NCBI GenBank assembly: GCA_943789165.1
Contig: CALSTB010000001.1
Location: forward strand, 335,113 to 399,112
Length of the DNA: 64,000 nucleotides
Source: an uncultured Bacteroidia bacterium
GTDB taxonomy: Bacteria > Bacteroidota > Bacteroidia > NS11-12g > UBA9320
Direction: 5' to 3'
Part shown: positions 1-8,882 of the stretch, piece after piece
Position numbering within the stretch: the stretch's first letter is position 1
Layout: the number at the start of each line of letters is the position of its first letter
Notes under the pieces: generated by a model
The model's database searches: none
What the model was told of the DNA's origin: nothing
The model's input: only the letters and a program-made list of their open reading frames with translations
Position numbers and translations under genes: made by a program

Positions 1-426
1 AGTAACATGAACCTTGAAGTGAAGTATGTCGATTATTCAGGAGTTAAAATTGACCCAAAAAAGATGGAGCAAGGCACCGAATTCAAGGCAATTGTAACGG
101 TTAAAAATGGCACTCGTAAGGGCTATCAAAAGGACTTAGCCTTGTCCATGATGATGCCAACAGGTTGGGAAATTGAAAACACAAGGTTGAATGGAACCGG
201 TGGCCACAACTATGTATATCGAGATTTTAGAGACGACAGGGTGTATACGTATTTTAATTTGAATAGTGGAGGACAACTCACCTATGAGTTTAAACTCACC
301 GCCACGTATGCTGGACGTTTTTACCAGCCAACTATTACTGCGGAAAGCATGTACGACCATACCGTTATTGCTACTCAGCCTGGAGGTTGGGTTGAAGTGG
401 TCGAGCGTACTGAAAAGAGTCAATAG
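1..426 (+). CDS. Alpha-2-macroglobulin family protein, C-terminal end (partial)
   Basis: The reading frame is open from base 1, so this is the last 141 codons of a gene that begins outside the window; the first in-frame ATG at 7 is internal. The fragment reads like the receptor-type C-terminal domain of bacterial alpha-2-macroglobulins: a beta-rich stretch with the recognisable elements YRDFRDDRVYTYF, then YAGRFYQP, then a PGGWVEV ending. Bacterial family members are large periplasmic or surface lipoproteins thought to trap proteases. The thioester region would lie upstream and cannot be seen. The family call rests only on this C-terminal domain. Confidence 0.8.
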   Translation, partial: SNMNLEVKYVDYSGVKIDPKKMEQGTEFKAIVTVKNGTRKGYQKDLALSMMMPTGWEIENTRLNGTGGHNYVYRDFRDDRVYTYFNLNSGGQLTYEFKLTATYAGRFYQPTITAESMYDHTVIATQPGGWVEVVERTEKSQ

Positions 427-434
427 TGGAATAG

Positions 435-466
435 TTTGGATGGCGTATACTTGTATTGTAGGTTTG
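435..466 (+). promoter_or_regulatory. Bacteroidota-type promoter for the AlkA-like gene
   Basis: TTTG at 435-438 is followed after 20 nt by TAGGTTTG at 459-466, matching the Bacteroidota primary sigma pattern (TTTG, then TAnnTTTG). The ATG of the next gene is at 474, only 7 nt after the box, so the transcript should have a very short leader or none. No Shine-Dalgarno sequence lies in between. Confidence 0.55.
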
Positions 467-473
467 AATACTC

Positions 474-1100
474 ATGTCATTTGAATTGCCATACAAGGAT
501 ATTAAGTCCAAACTTATTTCTATGGATTCTGTCATGGAAAAAGTGATTGCCGCTACACCAGTTGATGTGGAACCCATGCCTGACGTCGACATTTATCGAA
601 ACCTAATGCAATCCATTGTGTCGCAACAATTGTCGACGAAGGTGGCAGAGATTATTTGGCAACGCTTCCTTAACTTATTTCCAGACCAAGAGGCACATCC
701 GGAAGCAGTGGTTAACTTAGAGTTTACAACTTTGCGAGGAGTTGGATTATCGGGCTCTAAATCCAACTACATTCAAAATGTAGCACGGTTTGCCTTGAAC
801 AACGATATGTCGTTTGAGAAGTTAAGTAGCCTTGGTGATGAAGAGGTTATCCGATACCTGACAGAAATTAAAGGAGTTGGAAAATGGACGGTTCAAATGA
901 TTTTAATGTTTCCGTTAGATAGGCCAAATGTCTTTCCAGTGGATGATTTAGGCATCCAAACTAAAATGAAACATTGGTATGGCTTAGAGTCTGAGAAAAA
1001 GGCATTGAGAACGGACATGGAAAAGGTGGCACAAAACTGGGCACCCTTTCGGACATTAGCGTGTAAATACCTTTGGGCATCTGAGATTCAAAAAGGATAA
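474..1100 (+). CDS. DNA-3-methyladenine glycosylase II (AlkA-like, HhH-GPD)
   Basis: Predicted base-excision repair glycosylase that removes alkylated purines by cleaving the N-glycosidic bond. The 208-residue protein shows the HhH-GPD fold: a conserved entry segment LMQSIVSQQLS (about residues 44-54), the helix-hairpin-helix LTEIKGVGKWTVQMI (about 129-143), and the catalytic aspartate in FPVDDLGIQ (about 157-158). It lacks the four-cysteine iron-sulphur loop of EndoIII/MutY, which favours AlkA over those relatives, and lacks the N-terminal domain of E. coli AlkA, as is common for short family members. A promoter lies just upstream. The exact substrate range is not readable. Confidence 0.88.
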   Translation: MSFELPYKDIKSKLISMDSVMEKVIAATPVDVEPMPDVDIYRNLMQSIVSQQLSTKVAEIIWQRFLNLFPDQEAHPEAVVNLEFTTLRGVGLSGSKSNYIQNVARFALNNDMSFEKLSSLGDEEVIRYLTEIKGVGKWTVQMILMFPLDRPNVFPVDDLGIQTKMKHWYGLESEKKALRTDMEKVAQNWAPFRTLACKYLWASEIQKG

Positions 1101-1128
1101 TGTAGTAACTTCCCATTGTATTAATTCG

Positions 1129-2592
1129 ATGAATATGAAGCGATATGCCATACTACTTCTAATCCTTGGAGTTCTAAAAACCAACGGTTTTACCCAAGAT
1201 TACGTCACTGTACAATATCAGATTAAAAGCGATTTAGACATAACCTATGGCAGTGCAGCTGACGTTGCTGGAAACGTACGTCAACTAAAAATGGACGTGT
1301 CATACCCCACCGACGACACCGTTAAAAGCTGCGGAAGACCCTTAATGATATTGGTGCACGGAGGGGCATTTATGGCTGGCGACAAGGCGGAAGCTTCATT
1401 GGTTACATTACGTGAGGAATTTGCTAAACGAGGCTATGTGACCGCCTCTGTAAATTATAGGCTAGGCTTATTTAACACCGACAAACAAATTAATTGCAAT
1501 GTTTCGTCTTTGGGAGTGAATTGGAATTGTTTGAATATGACAGATTCGAGCGAATGGTATCGTGCTTATTATAGAGGGATTCAAGATGTTCATGGGGCTA
1601 TTCGGTATTTAGTAAACAATAGAACGACTTACCGTCCCGATGCGAACAACGTGTTTGTTGTTGGAGAAAGCGCTGGAGGTTTTATAGCAATGGGCGTTGG
1701 TTTTATTGATGATAGTACGGAGGTGATGAACAACCTAACAGCGTCAATGAGCAATGTCAATCCTCCCAACAAGATATACGAAAACGCCTGTGTGATTGGT
1801 CTTGGGTTGGATACATCCATTGCCTCAATGAACTTGGCAAGACCAGCACTGGGTCCGTATTATGGAAGTTTAAACCCACCACTTCAGAACACCTATACCA
1901 TTCGAGGAGTTGGCAATTTTTATGGTGGGGCTTTCAACGACATTTTTAAAAGCCATTCAACAGTTACACCTGTGTTATACACGTTTCACCAACCGAATGA
2001 TTTAATCGTTCCTTTCGGTTACAGCAGAGTATTTGCGGGTTTTAACACCTGTGCTATGTCTTTCCCGTTCAATTGCCAAGGCATCATTAGTCGACCGCTT
2101 ATGCATGGGTCAAAAAGCATTGTAGACCTTATCGATACAGCCAAGGCCAAGGGACAAAAAGTACCAGATTATTTGTTTGAACGCACAACCAATAATGCCA
2201 ACTGCGCAACGCAAATTGCTAACCCGTCGACCGCAGGGCATGCGTATGATAATTTTACGCTACGACGCAACAACTTGGCAAAATACTTCGCTCCCGTAAT
2301 CGATACGTGTGGTATGAATAGCATTACACGACCTTCGAAATTAATTTCAGTCTCTTTGTCGCCGAACCCATTGCATACTGGAGAAAACTTAATCGTTTAT
2401 GGACCATTAGAAGCTGGATCGACCATTGAGATATTTAGTCTATCCGGGGAGTTAATGAACGCTGTGAAACTAGAAAATCCATATCATCAAACGACTGTTG
2501 CATGGAGCAACACCCGTGAAACAGGAGTTTACATCGTTCGAATAACTTCTGGAGAAAGCACTATAAGCAAAAGGATTGTGGTTCTGCAATAA
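1129..2592 (+). CDS. Secreted alpha/beta-hydrolase (esterase-like) with T9SS sorting domain
   Basis: A 487-residue protein with an N-terminal signal peptide (hydrophobic run ending near GFTQ, about residue 23). The hydrolase core has the oxyanion motif HGGAF near residue 78 and the nucleophile elbow GESAGG near 181, typical of carboxylesterase/BD-FAE-like enzymes; a His near AGHAYDN (about residue 378) may complete the triad. The last 80 residues or so start SLSPNPLHTGENL and end RIVVLQ, a type A T9SS sorting domain, so the enzyme is expected to cross the outer membrane and be cell-attached or released. Several cysteines suggest disulphides. The ester substrate is unknown. Confidence 0.85.
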   Translation: MNMKRYAILLLILGVLKTNGFTQDYVTVQYQIKSDLDITYGSAADVAGNVRQLKMDVSYPTDDTVKSCGRPLMILVHGGAFMAGDKAEASLVTLREEFAKRGYVTASVNYRLGLFNTDKQINCNVSSLGVNWNCLNMTDSSEWYRAYYRGIQDVHGAIRYLVNNRTTYRPDANNVFVVGESAGGFIAMGVGFIDDSTEVMNNLTASMSNVNPPNKIYENACVIGLGLDTSIASMNLARPALGPYYGSLNPPLQNTYTIRGVGNFYGGAFNDIFKSHSTVTPVLYTFHQPNDLIVPFGYSRVFAGFNTCAMSFPFNCQGIISRPLMHGSKSIVDLIDTAKAKGQKVPDYLFERTTNNANCATQIANPSTAGHAYDNFTLRRNNLAKYFAPVIDTCGMNSITRPSKLISVSLSPNPLHTGENLIVYGPLEAGSTIEIFSLSGELMNAVKLENPYHQTTVAWSNTRETGVYIVRITSGESTISKRIVVLQ

Positions 2593-2609
2593 GTTGCGTC
2601 ATTTGCACT

Positions 2610-3737
2610 ATGGCAGGAATCTATGTACATGTCCCATTTTGTCGTAAAGCTTGTCATTACTGTGATTTTCATTTTTCAACTTCTCTAGCCAAAAGGACTG
2701 AAATGGTGGACGCTATTTGTAAGGAATTGCTGGACCGCAAAGCCGAAATTACGGAAGAGATAGAAACCATTTATTTTGGTGGAGGAACGCCAAGTGTTCT
2801 GAATGTAGCGGAGTTACAAGACATCATTTCACAGATTCAAAAACACTATTCACTCTCGGATTCTATTGAAGTGACTTTGGAAGCCAACCCAGATGATTGC
2901 TCAATGATAAATCTGGACATGTGGAAATCAGCTGGCGTAAATCGCTTGAGTATTGGCGTACAATCCTTTCGTCAAGAAGATTTAGAATGGATGAACAGAT
3001 CGCACAACAGCCTTCAAGCTGTCGAGGCAATTGAAAACGCACACAAAGCAGGATTTGAGGCAATCAATTTGGACTTGATTTATGGCATTCCATCAATGCC
3101 TACAGCAACATGGCATCAAAATGTAGCGCTGGCACTTGACTTGCCGATTGACCATATTTCGGCTTATAGCTTGACAGTCGAACCAGGAACTGCCTTAAAC
3201 CATTTCATTAATAACAAGAAATATCCGGCCCTTAAAGACGAAAAGGCGGCTGAGGAACTGGAATATTTCCAACAGGCAATAGAAGACAAGGGGTGGGAAC
3301 AATATGAAATCTCAAATTATTGCAAACCCAATGCATATGCCGTTCACAATACAAATTACTGGCGACAAAAACCATATATAGGCGTTGGACCGTCAGCGCA
3401 TTCTTATGGAAACGGAACAAGGAGGTGGAACATCGCCAACAATGCTAAATACCTCAAAGCGATTGGCGAAGGGCAGCCGTTTTGGGAACAGGAAGAATTA
3501 ACGGTAAGTGACCAAGTCAATGAACGAATCATGCTTGGCTTACGAACAAAATGGGGAGTTGATTTAGTAGAGTTGCAAACAGTTTATGGGTATGCGTTGT
3601 TAGAAATATACAAAGAGGAGATAAATGCGTTTTTATCCAGCAAGCATGTTAAAGTGACCGAGGGTAGATTGTATCTAACAAAAGCGGGTATCATGCTCGG
3701 TGACCACATCGCTTCGGAGCTGTTTATGGTAGAATAA
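2610..3737 (+). CDS. hemW: HemW-type radical SAM protein
   Basis: A 375-residue radical SAM protein. It begins with VHVPFCRKACHYCDF, giving the CxxxCxxC 4Fe-4S ligands at residues 11, 15 and 18, followed by GGGTPS, the SAM-contacting segment. The HNTNYW motif near residue 246 matches the HNxxYW signature that separates HemW (haem-binding, thought to deliver haem to respiratory enzymes) from true oxygen-independent coproporphyrinogen oxidase HemN; annotations as coproporphyrinogen III oxidase-like are therefore likely misleading. It follows the esterase by 17 bp on the same strand. The start ATG is directly at the radical SAM domain, as usual for the family. Confidence 0.92.
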   Translation: MAGIYVHVPFCRKACHYCDFHFSTSLAKRTEMVDAICKELLDRKAEITEEIETIYFGGGTPSVLNVAELQDIISQIQKHYSLSDSIEVTLEANPDDCSMINLDMWKSAGVNRLSIGVQSFRQEDLEWMNRSHNSLQAVEAIENAHKAGFEAINLDLIYGIPSMPTATWHQNVALALDLPIDHISAYSLTVEPGTALNHFINNKKYPALKDEKAAEELEYFQQAIEDKGWEQYEISNYCKPNAYAVHNTNYWRQKPYIGVGPSAHSYGNGTRRWNIANNAKYLKAIGEGQPFWEQEELTVSDQVNERIMLGLRTKWGVDLVELQTVYGYALLEIYKEEINAFLSSKHVKVTEGRLYLTKAGIMLGDHIASELFMVE

Positions 3738-3769
3738 AAAAATCCCATAAAAAATTGATGCTCTTATTT

Positions 3770-3874
3770 TATCTTTGCATTCATTTCTAGAACTAAATTC
3801 GTTTTAAAGTAAGATCCACAATAGGTTTTTAATAAAGTTCGAGTTGCACTAGATTCTGACATTTAAAAACATAT
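3770..3874 (+). promoter_or_regulatory. -7 box and long leader of the cold-shock gene
   Basis: A perfect TATCTTTG box lies at 3770-3777. The nearest upstream TTG (3755-3757) is only 12 nt away, shorter than usual, so the -33 element is uncertain. If the box is used, the transcript carries an untranslated leader of about 90 nt before the ATG at 3875. Long leaders are known for cold-shock mRNAs in other bacteria, where they control translation by temperature; that role here is inferred. Confidence 0.4.
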
Positions 3875-4321
3875 ATGGGGAGATCTCAAGAAACATTCGG
3901 TAAAAAAGAAGTACGTAACAAGAAGGCGAAGAAGAAGCGCGAAAAAGAGGCGAAACGCCAGGAAAAGCGCGGTCAAGACAAAAAAAGTTTGGACGACATG
4001 ATCATGTATGTCGATGCCAACGGTAATTTTACTGAAACCCCACCAGATCCAAGTTTAAAAGAAGAGATTGAAATCGAAAACATCGAAATCAGCGTATCTA
4101 AACGCGAAGATGTAGAAGAGGAAATCGAACGCACAGGTACTGTAACCTTTTTTAATGACGACAAAGGTTTTGGCTTTATAAAAGACACTGTATCTGGAGA
4201 AAGCGTATTTGTACACATCAACAATACACTAGAACCTATCAAGGAAAATAACTTGGTTAAGTTCGAAGTTGAAATGGGCACACAAGGCCCTGTTGCCGTT
4301 AAGGTAGAAGTAAAGCGATAA
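3875..4321 (+). CDS. Cold-shock domain protein with basic N-terminal extension
   Basis: 148 residues. The first 45 or so are extremely rich in Lys, Arg and Glu; an acidic linker follows; the cold-shock domain occupies about residues 86-147, with RNP-1-like KGFGFIKD and RNP-2-like VFVHI motifs. This is the long form of CspA-like protein common in Bacteroidota and should bind single-stranded RNA or DNA, probably as an RNA chaperone. The gene ends 1 bp from the end of the convergent DEAD-box helicase gene, a functionally related partner. The two termination regions must overlap. Confidence 0.9.
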   Translation: MGRSQETFGKKEVRNKKAKKKREKEAKRQEKRGQDKKSLDDMIMYVDANGNFTETPPDPSLKEEIEIENIEISVSKREDVEEEIERTGTVTFFNDDKGFGFIKDTVSGESVFVHINNTLEPIKENNLVKFEVEMGTQGPVAVKVEVKR

Positions 4322-4322
4322 G

Positions 4323-5576
4323 CTAGTTTCTTCTTGGCTTAAACCCCCTGTTATTTCTTGATTTGTTATTAGGACGGTTGCGATTCTTGTTTTTAGAATT
4401 GTTTTGCTGCTGATTATTTGTGGCTGATTTTGCAGGCATCACATCGGTTGGTTCGTATCCATCAATTGTCTTTGTTCTCGGACTGAATCCAATCAATTTG
4501 ACGATTCCCTTCATTAAGTCAACCTCTTCGATAGACACCAAAGAAATGGCTTCTCCTTCCGCACCTGCACGACCCGTTCTACCAATACGGTGAACATAAT
4601 CTTCTGGCACATTTGGGATTTCGTAGTTAACCACATGTGGCAACAAAGGAATATCTAAACCACGAGCCGCAATATCTGTAGCAACCAATACGCGGACACT
4701 TCCTCGTTTAAAATCGGCTAAGGCTTTTGTTCGGGCATTTTGACTTTTATTCCCGTGAATCGGTACGGCAGAAATACCGTTTTTCCCCATTTTTTCGGCA
4801 AGCTTATTGGCCCCATACTTGGTACGTGTAAACACCAAAACCTGTTGCCAATTGCCTTCTTTAATAAGTTTGATAATCAGGGAAGGTTTTTTCTTTTTGT
4901 CAACTCGGTAAATCGTTTGCTCGATTTTTTCAACTGTTGTATTCTCAGGAGTTGCCTCCACCATAACAGGATTGTGTAAGAAACTTCCCGCCAAGGTTTT
5001 GATTTCTTTGGAGAACGTCGCTGAAAAAAGGAGGTTTTGTCTTTGCTTTGGAAGCAGGTTAAGGATTCTTTTTATATCTCTTAAAAAACCCATGTCCAAC
5101 ATACGATCTGCCTCATCAAGCACCAAATGTTCCACTTCGTGAAGCGATAGTTTGCGCTGCGATTCTAAGTCTAATAAACGTCCTGGAGTGGCCACCAATA
5201 TATCAATACCCTTTCTTAGAGCGGTAATTTGTGGATTCGCACTCACACCGCCAAAGATGACGGTAGAACGAATGTCTAAGAACTGACCATATTGTTCCAA
5301 GTTGGCCAAAATTTGAGCGGCCAACTCACGGGTTGGAGTTAATATCAATACGCGTATTGCCCTTCGTTTTCTGGACGGAGTTTCAGACAACATCTGTAAC
5401 AAAGGCAGGGTAAAGCCAGCGGTTTTCCCTGTTCCTGTTTGGGCGGATGCTAATAAGTCTTTTCCCTGAAATACTTCAGGAATAGATTTTTCTTGAATTG
5501 GGGTTGGATTTTCATATCCTTGGAGGCGTAAAGCCTTCAGTAAAGGCTCAGACAAGCCTAAGTTTTTAAATGACAT
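4323..5576 (-). CDS. DEAD-box ATP-dependent RNA helicase (RhlE-like)
   Basis: 417 residues with the full set of DEAD-box motifs: Q-motif region NPTPIQ (about 23-28), Walker A AQTGTGKT (about 45-52), PTREL, the DEAD box (about 152-155), [11 protein letters not shown] and [10 protein letters not shown] (about 324-333). The last 35 residues are a low-complexity tail rich in Asn, Arg and Lys, expected to bind RNA nonspecifically, as in RhlE and cold-shock helicases. It unwinds RNA duplexes in ribosome assembly or RNA decay. It is convergent with the cold-shock protein gene. RhlE against CsdA-type cannot be settled from motifs alone. Confidence 0.93.
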   Translation of the reverse strand: MSFKNLGLSEPLLKALRLQGYENPTPIQEKSIPEVFQGKDLLASAQTGTGKTAGFTLPLLQMLSETPSRKRRAIRVLILTPTRELAAQILANLEQYGQFLDIRSTVIFGGVSANPQITALRKGIDILVATPGRLLDLESQRKLSLHEVEHLVLDEADRMLDMGFLRDIKRILNLLPKQRQNLLFSATFSKEIKTLAGSFLHNPVMVEATPENTTVEKIEQTIYRVDKKKKPSLIIKLIKEGNWQQVLVFTRTKYGANKLAEKMGKNGISAVPIHGNKSQNARTKALADFKRGSVRVLVATDIAARGLDIPLLPHVVNYEIPNVPEDYVHRIGRTGRAGAEGEAISLVSIEEVDLMKGIVKLIGFSPRTKTIDGYEPTDVMPAKSATNNQQQNNSKNKNRNRPNNKSRNNRGFKPRRN

Positions 5577-5688
5577 GTATTATTGTATTAGAGATGACAA
5601 TCGAACTAAATGCCATTTCGGAAAACTTTGACGAAGATATAGAGTTTATAATGGGGAGCAATGACAAATCGTAACTTGGTGTAGTATT

Positions 5689-6594
5689 ATGACAACAGTT
5701 TTAGTAACAGGCGCTTCCGGATTAATTGGTGGCCATTTGTGTAAAAGACTTTCGGAAGAAGGATATTCAGTCAGAGTATTGGGTAGAAGCACCAGTGCCG
5801 TGTCCCCATATGAGCAGTTTACTTGGAATGTGCGAGACAATGTGATGGATGAAAACGCGGTGAAAAACGTTGATTACATTGTTCATTTAGCGGGAGCAAA
5901 CATCAGCGAAGGTCGGTGGAACGAATCGCGAAAAGCTGAAATAGTGCAGAGTCGTGTAAATTCTGCTAAGTTGTTGTTTGACACTGTAAAGAATACCGAT
6001 ACGAAACTGAAGGCATTTATCAGTTCTTCCGCAATTGGCTATTACGGAGCACAAACTTCTGAAACGATTTTTGATGAAGGCCACGGTCCGAGTACTGACT
6101 TTATTGGAGAAGTTTGTAAACAGTGGGAAGAAGCTGCTCAACATTTTGAAGCTGTGGATATGCGTACAGTGATGATTCGGACAGGGGTGGTATTAACACC
6201 ACAAAATGGGCCGTTAGCCAAAATGGTGATGCCGGTGAAACTGGGCGTTGGTTCGGGTCTGGGCAAAGGAAGCCAGCACCTTCCATGGATTCACATTGAG
6301 GACTTATGTAACATATATTTAAAAGCGATTCAAGATGACGCTATGAATGGGCCATACAATGGCGTTGCGCCAGAGCATATTACTAACTTAGACTTTACCA
6401 AAACAATCGGAAAAGTCATTGGTAAAAAAGTGTGGATGCCTAATGTCCCAAGCTTTGTTTTAAAACTACTGTTTGGGGAAATGGCGGTGATTTTTTTAGA
6501 AGGTAGTCGTGTTTCCTCCAAAAAAATAGAAAAAGCGGGTTTGAAGTTCACACATCCAACTGCCCATGCAGCTTTGGAGAACTTATTGAAATAG
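5689..6594 (+). CDS. TIGR01777-type NAD(P)-dependent epimerase (YfcH-like)
   Basis: 301 residues; extended short-chain dehydrogenase fold. The Rossmann motif GASGLIGGHL is at about residues 7-16, followed by LAGANI near 65 and SSSAIGYYGA near 108-117, features of the TIGR01777/YfcH (SulA-like) family. A C-terminal DUF1731-like segment (about 250-300, with VPSFVLKLLFGEMA) supports that assignment. The physiological substrate of the family is not established. The gene is convergent with the UDP-glucuronate decarboxylase gene, with 1 bp between the stops, and is probably monocistronic. Confidence 0.88.
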   Translation: MTTVLVTGASGLIGGHLCKRLSEEGYSVRVLGRSTSAVSPYEQFTWNVRDNVMDENAVKNVDYIVHLAGANISEGRWNESRKAEIVQSRVNSAKLLFDTVKNTDTKLKAFISSSAIGYYGAQTSETIFDEGHGPSTDFIGEVCKQWEEAAQHFEAVDMRTVMIRTGVVLTPQNGPLAKMVMPVKLGVGSGLGKGSQHLPWIHIEDLCNIYLKAIQDDAMNGPYNGVAPEHITNLDFTKTIGKVIGKKVWMPNVPSFVLKLLFGEMAVIFLEGSRVSSKKIEKAGLKFTHPTAHAALENLLK

Positions 6595-6595
6595 G

Positions 6596-7570
6596 TTACT
6601 TAAACTCTCTTGGGTGAGCGTACTTATACAAGTCGTCTTTAGGAAGATTCTTAAAGTATTCGTACGTTATTTTTAAACCTTCTTGTCGGCTATAACTCGG
6701 CGTCCAATCTAAAATTTCTTTTGCTCGGGTGATGTCTGGTTTTCTTTGTTTCGGATCGTCTTTTGGCAAATCCTTCAGCACTATTTTTTGATCTGTACCC
6801 GTCAACGCAATAATTTCTTTAGCAAAATCAAGGATGCTGATTTCATCTGGATTGCCAATGTTTACGGGCGATGCATAGTCGCTGTGTAACAATCGATAAA
6901 TGCCTTCAACTAAATCATCTACGTAACAGAAGCTTCTTGTTTGGCTGCCGTCTCCGAAAACAGTAATGTCTTCACCACGCAATGCTTGTCCGATAAAAGC
7001 TGGCAATGCTCTACCATCATTTAGACGCATGCGAGGTCCATACGTATTGAAGATTCGGACAATGCGAGTTTCAACACCATGGAAGGTATGGTACGCCATG
7101 GTCATGGCCTCTTGGAAGCGCTTTGCTTCGTCGTACACACCACGTGGACCAACTGGGTTCACATTACCCCAATAGTCTTCATTTTGAGGATGCACCATCG
7201 GATCACCGTACACTTCTGAAGTAGAGGCAATCAACATGCGAGCGCCTTTGGCAAGCGCCAAGCCTAAACAGTTGTGAGTACCCAATGAACCCACTTTTAA
7301 CGTTGGGATCGGTATTTTCAGGTAGTCGATTGGACTAGCTGGAGAAGCGAAGTGAAGGATGTAATCTAGCTCACCTGGAATGTGAATGTATTTAGAAACA
7401 TCGTGGTGATAGAATTCAAATTGTTCTAAAGGCATCAGATGTTCGATGTTTTTTAGATCACCTGTAATCAAGTTATCCATGGCAATTACATGAAAACCTT
7501 CCTTGATAAATCGATCACATAAATGCGACCCTAAAAAACCTGCACCACCTGTTATTAATACCTTTTTCAT
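6596..7570 (-). CDS. UDP-glucuronate decarboxylase (UDP-xylose synthase)
   Basis: 324 residues of the extended SDR family. NAD-binding [10 protein letters not shown] at about 8-17, the active-site stretch STSEVYGDP (about 116-124) and the YxxxK pair in YDEAKR (about 145-149) match UXS enzymes, which oxidise and decarboxylate UDP-glucuronate to UDP-xylose. Length agrees with soluble bacterial UXS. Its ATG overlaps the stop of the upstream UDP-glucose dehydrogenase gene in an ATGA arrangement, so the two are translationally coupled and catalyse consecutive steps. The product probably feeds surface polysaccharide or lipopolysaccharide synthesis. Confidence 0.92.
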   Translation of the reverse strand: MKKVLITGGAGFLGSHLCDRFIKEGFHVIAMDNLITGDLKNIEHLMPLEQFEFYHHDVSKYIHIPGELDYILHFASPASPIDYLKIPIPTLKVGSLGTHNCLGLALAKGARMLIASTSEVYGDPMVHPQNEDYWGNVNPVGPRGVYDEAKRFQEAMTMAYHTFHGVETRIVRIFNTYGPRMRLNDGRALPAFIGQALRGEDITVFGDGSQTRSFCYVDDLVEGIYRLLHSDYASPVNIGNPDEISILDFAKEIIALTGTDQKIVLKDLPKDDPKQRKPDITRAKEILDWTPSYSRQEGLKITYEYFKNLPKDDLYKYAHPREFK

Positions 7571-8877
7571 TTGATTGTTTCTCTTCCGATAGAGTAATAC
7601 GTATAACCTTCGTTAGCTACTTTTTCCAAGCTGAATAAATTACGACCATCAAAGATGGTTTTGTTTTTCAACCCGTTTGTTATGCGTTCAAAGTTAGGGT
7701 TTCTAAATTCAGCCCACTCCGTTGCGATGATAAGCGCGTCTGCACCTTCAAGCGCAGCGTACATGTCATCGGCATAAGTAATTTTATCTCCAACAACGCC
7801 TTTTACATTGGCCATGGCTTCTGGATCAAAAGCGGTAACTGTTGCTCCAGCCTTGGTCAATTCTTCAATTAAATACAAAGCAGGTGCTTCGCGGATGTCA
7901 TCGGTATTTGGTTTAAAAGCCAATCCCCAGATAGCAAAGTGTTTGCCTGCTAGTGAATCGTTAAAGTGACGTTTCACTTTTGGAATTAAATAGGTTTTTT
8001 GAGATTCATTCACCTCTTCAACCGCATTTAATATTTTAAAATCGTAATCCACTTCCGCAGAACTGCGCACCAAGGCTTTCACATCTTTTGGAAAACATGA
8101 GCCACCATAACCAATTCCTGGAAACAAGAATCTGTTACCAATTCGGGTGTCCGTACCAATTCCTTTTCTTACTTTATCAACATCGGCACCTACTAATTCA
8201 CAAACACGAGCGATTTCGTTCATGAAGGTAATCTTCGTCGCTAAAAATGAGTTTGCTGCATACTTAGTCAACTCAGCAGATTTTTCATCCATGAAGATTA
8301 CTGGATTTCCTTGGCGCACAAATGGTGCATATAATTCATCCATTAACTTTTTTGCACGCTCTGAGCTACAACCCACTACAACGCGATCAGGTTTCATGAA
8401 ATCATCAACAGCAACACCTTCACGTAAGAATTCAGGATTTGATACGATATCAAATTCGCCAGAGTAATTTGCTGCTACTGCGTTGTGGACTTTTTCTGCC
8501 GTACCTACAGGCACAGTACTTTTGTCGACAATCACCTTGTATTCCGTCATGATCTTACCTAGGTGTTCAGCAACGCCCAACACATACGATAAGTCTGCAG
8601 AACCATCTTCTCCCGGAGGAGTTGGTAATGCCAAGAAGATAATTTTTGCTTCTTTTATCGCGTCTTCGATATTGGTTGTAAAATGTAACCGACCTTCCTT
8701 TAGGTTTCGTTCAAACAACTTTTCTAAACCAGGTTCGTAAATAGTGATTTTGCCACCCTTTAAACTGTTTACCTTGTTTTCATCAATATCTACACAAGTT
8801 ACATGATTACCTGTTTCAGCGAAACATGTTCCTGAAACTAGGCCAACATAACCGGTACCAATAACTGCAATTTTCAT
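7567..8877 (-). CDS. ugd: UDP-glucose 6-dehydrogenase
   Basis: 436 residues. NAD-binding [10 protein letters not shown] (about 7-16), the substrate-binding EFLREG (about 149-154), and the catalytic cysteine in [10 protein letters not shown] (about 260) are all present, followed by the C-terminal UDP-binding domain ([16 protein letters not shown]). It converts UDP-glucose to UDP-glucuronate with two NAD+. It is the middle gene of a three-gene operon, 5 bp after the aminotransferase gene and overlapping the decarboxylase gene by 4 bp. Confidence 0.95.
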   Translation of the reverse strand: MKIAVIGTGYVGLVSGTCFAETGNHVTCVDIDENKVNSLKGGKITIYEPGLEKLFERNLKEGRLHFTTNIEDAIKEAKIIFLALPTPPGEDGSADLSYVLGVAEHLGKIMTEYKVIVDKSTVPVGTAEKVHNAVAANYSGEFDIVSNPEFLREGVAVDDFMKPDRVVVGCSSERAKKLMDELYAPFVRQGNPVIFMDEKSAELTKYAANSFLATKITFMNEIARVCELVGADVDKVRKGIGTDTRIGNRFLFPGIGYGGSCFPKDVKALVRSSAEVDYDFKILNAVEEVNESQKTYLIPKVKRHFNDSLAGKHFAIWGLAFKPNTDDIREAPALYLIEELTKAGATVTAFDPEAMANVKGVVGDKITYADDMYAALEGADALIIATEWAEFRNPNFERITNGLKNKTIFDGRNLFSLEKVANEGYTYYSIGRETIK

Positions 8878-8882
8878 TTATC

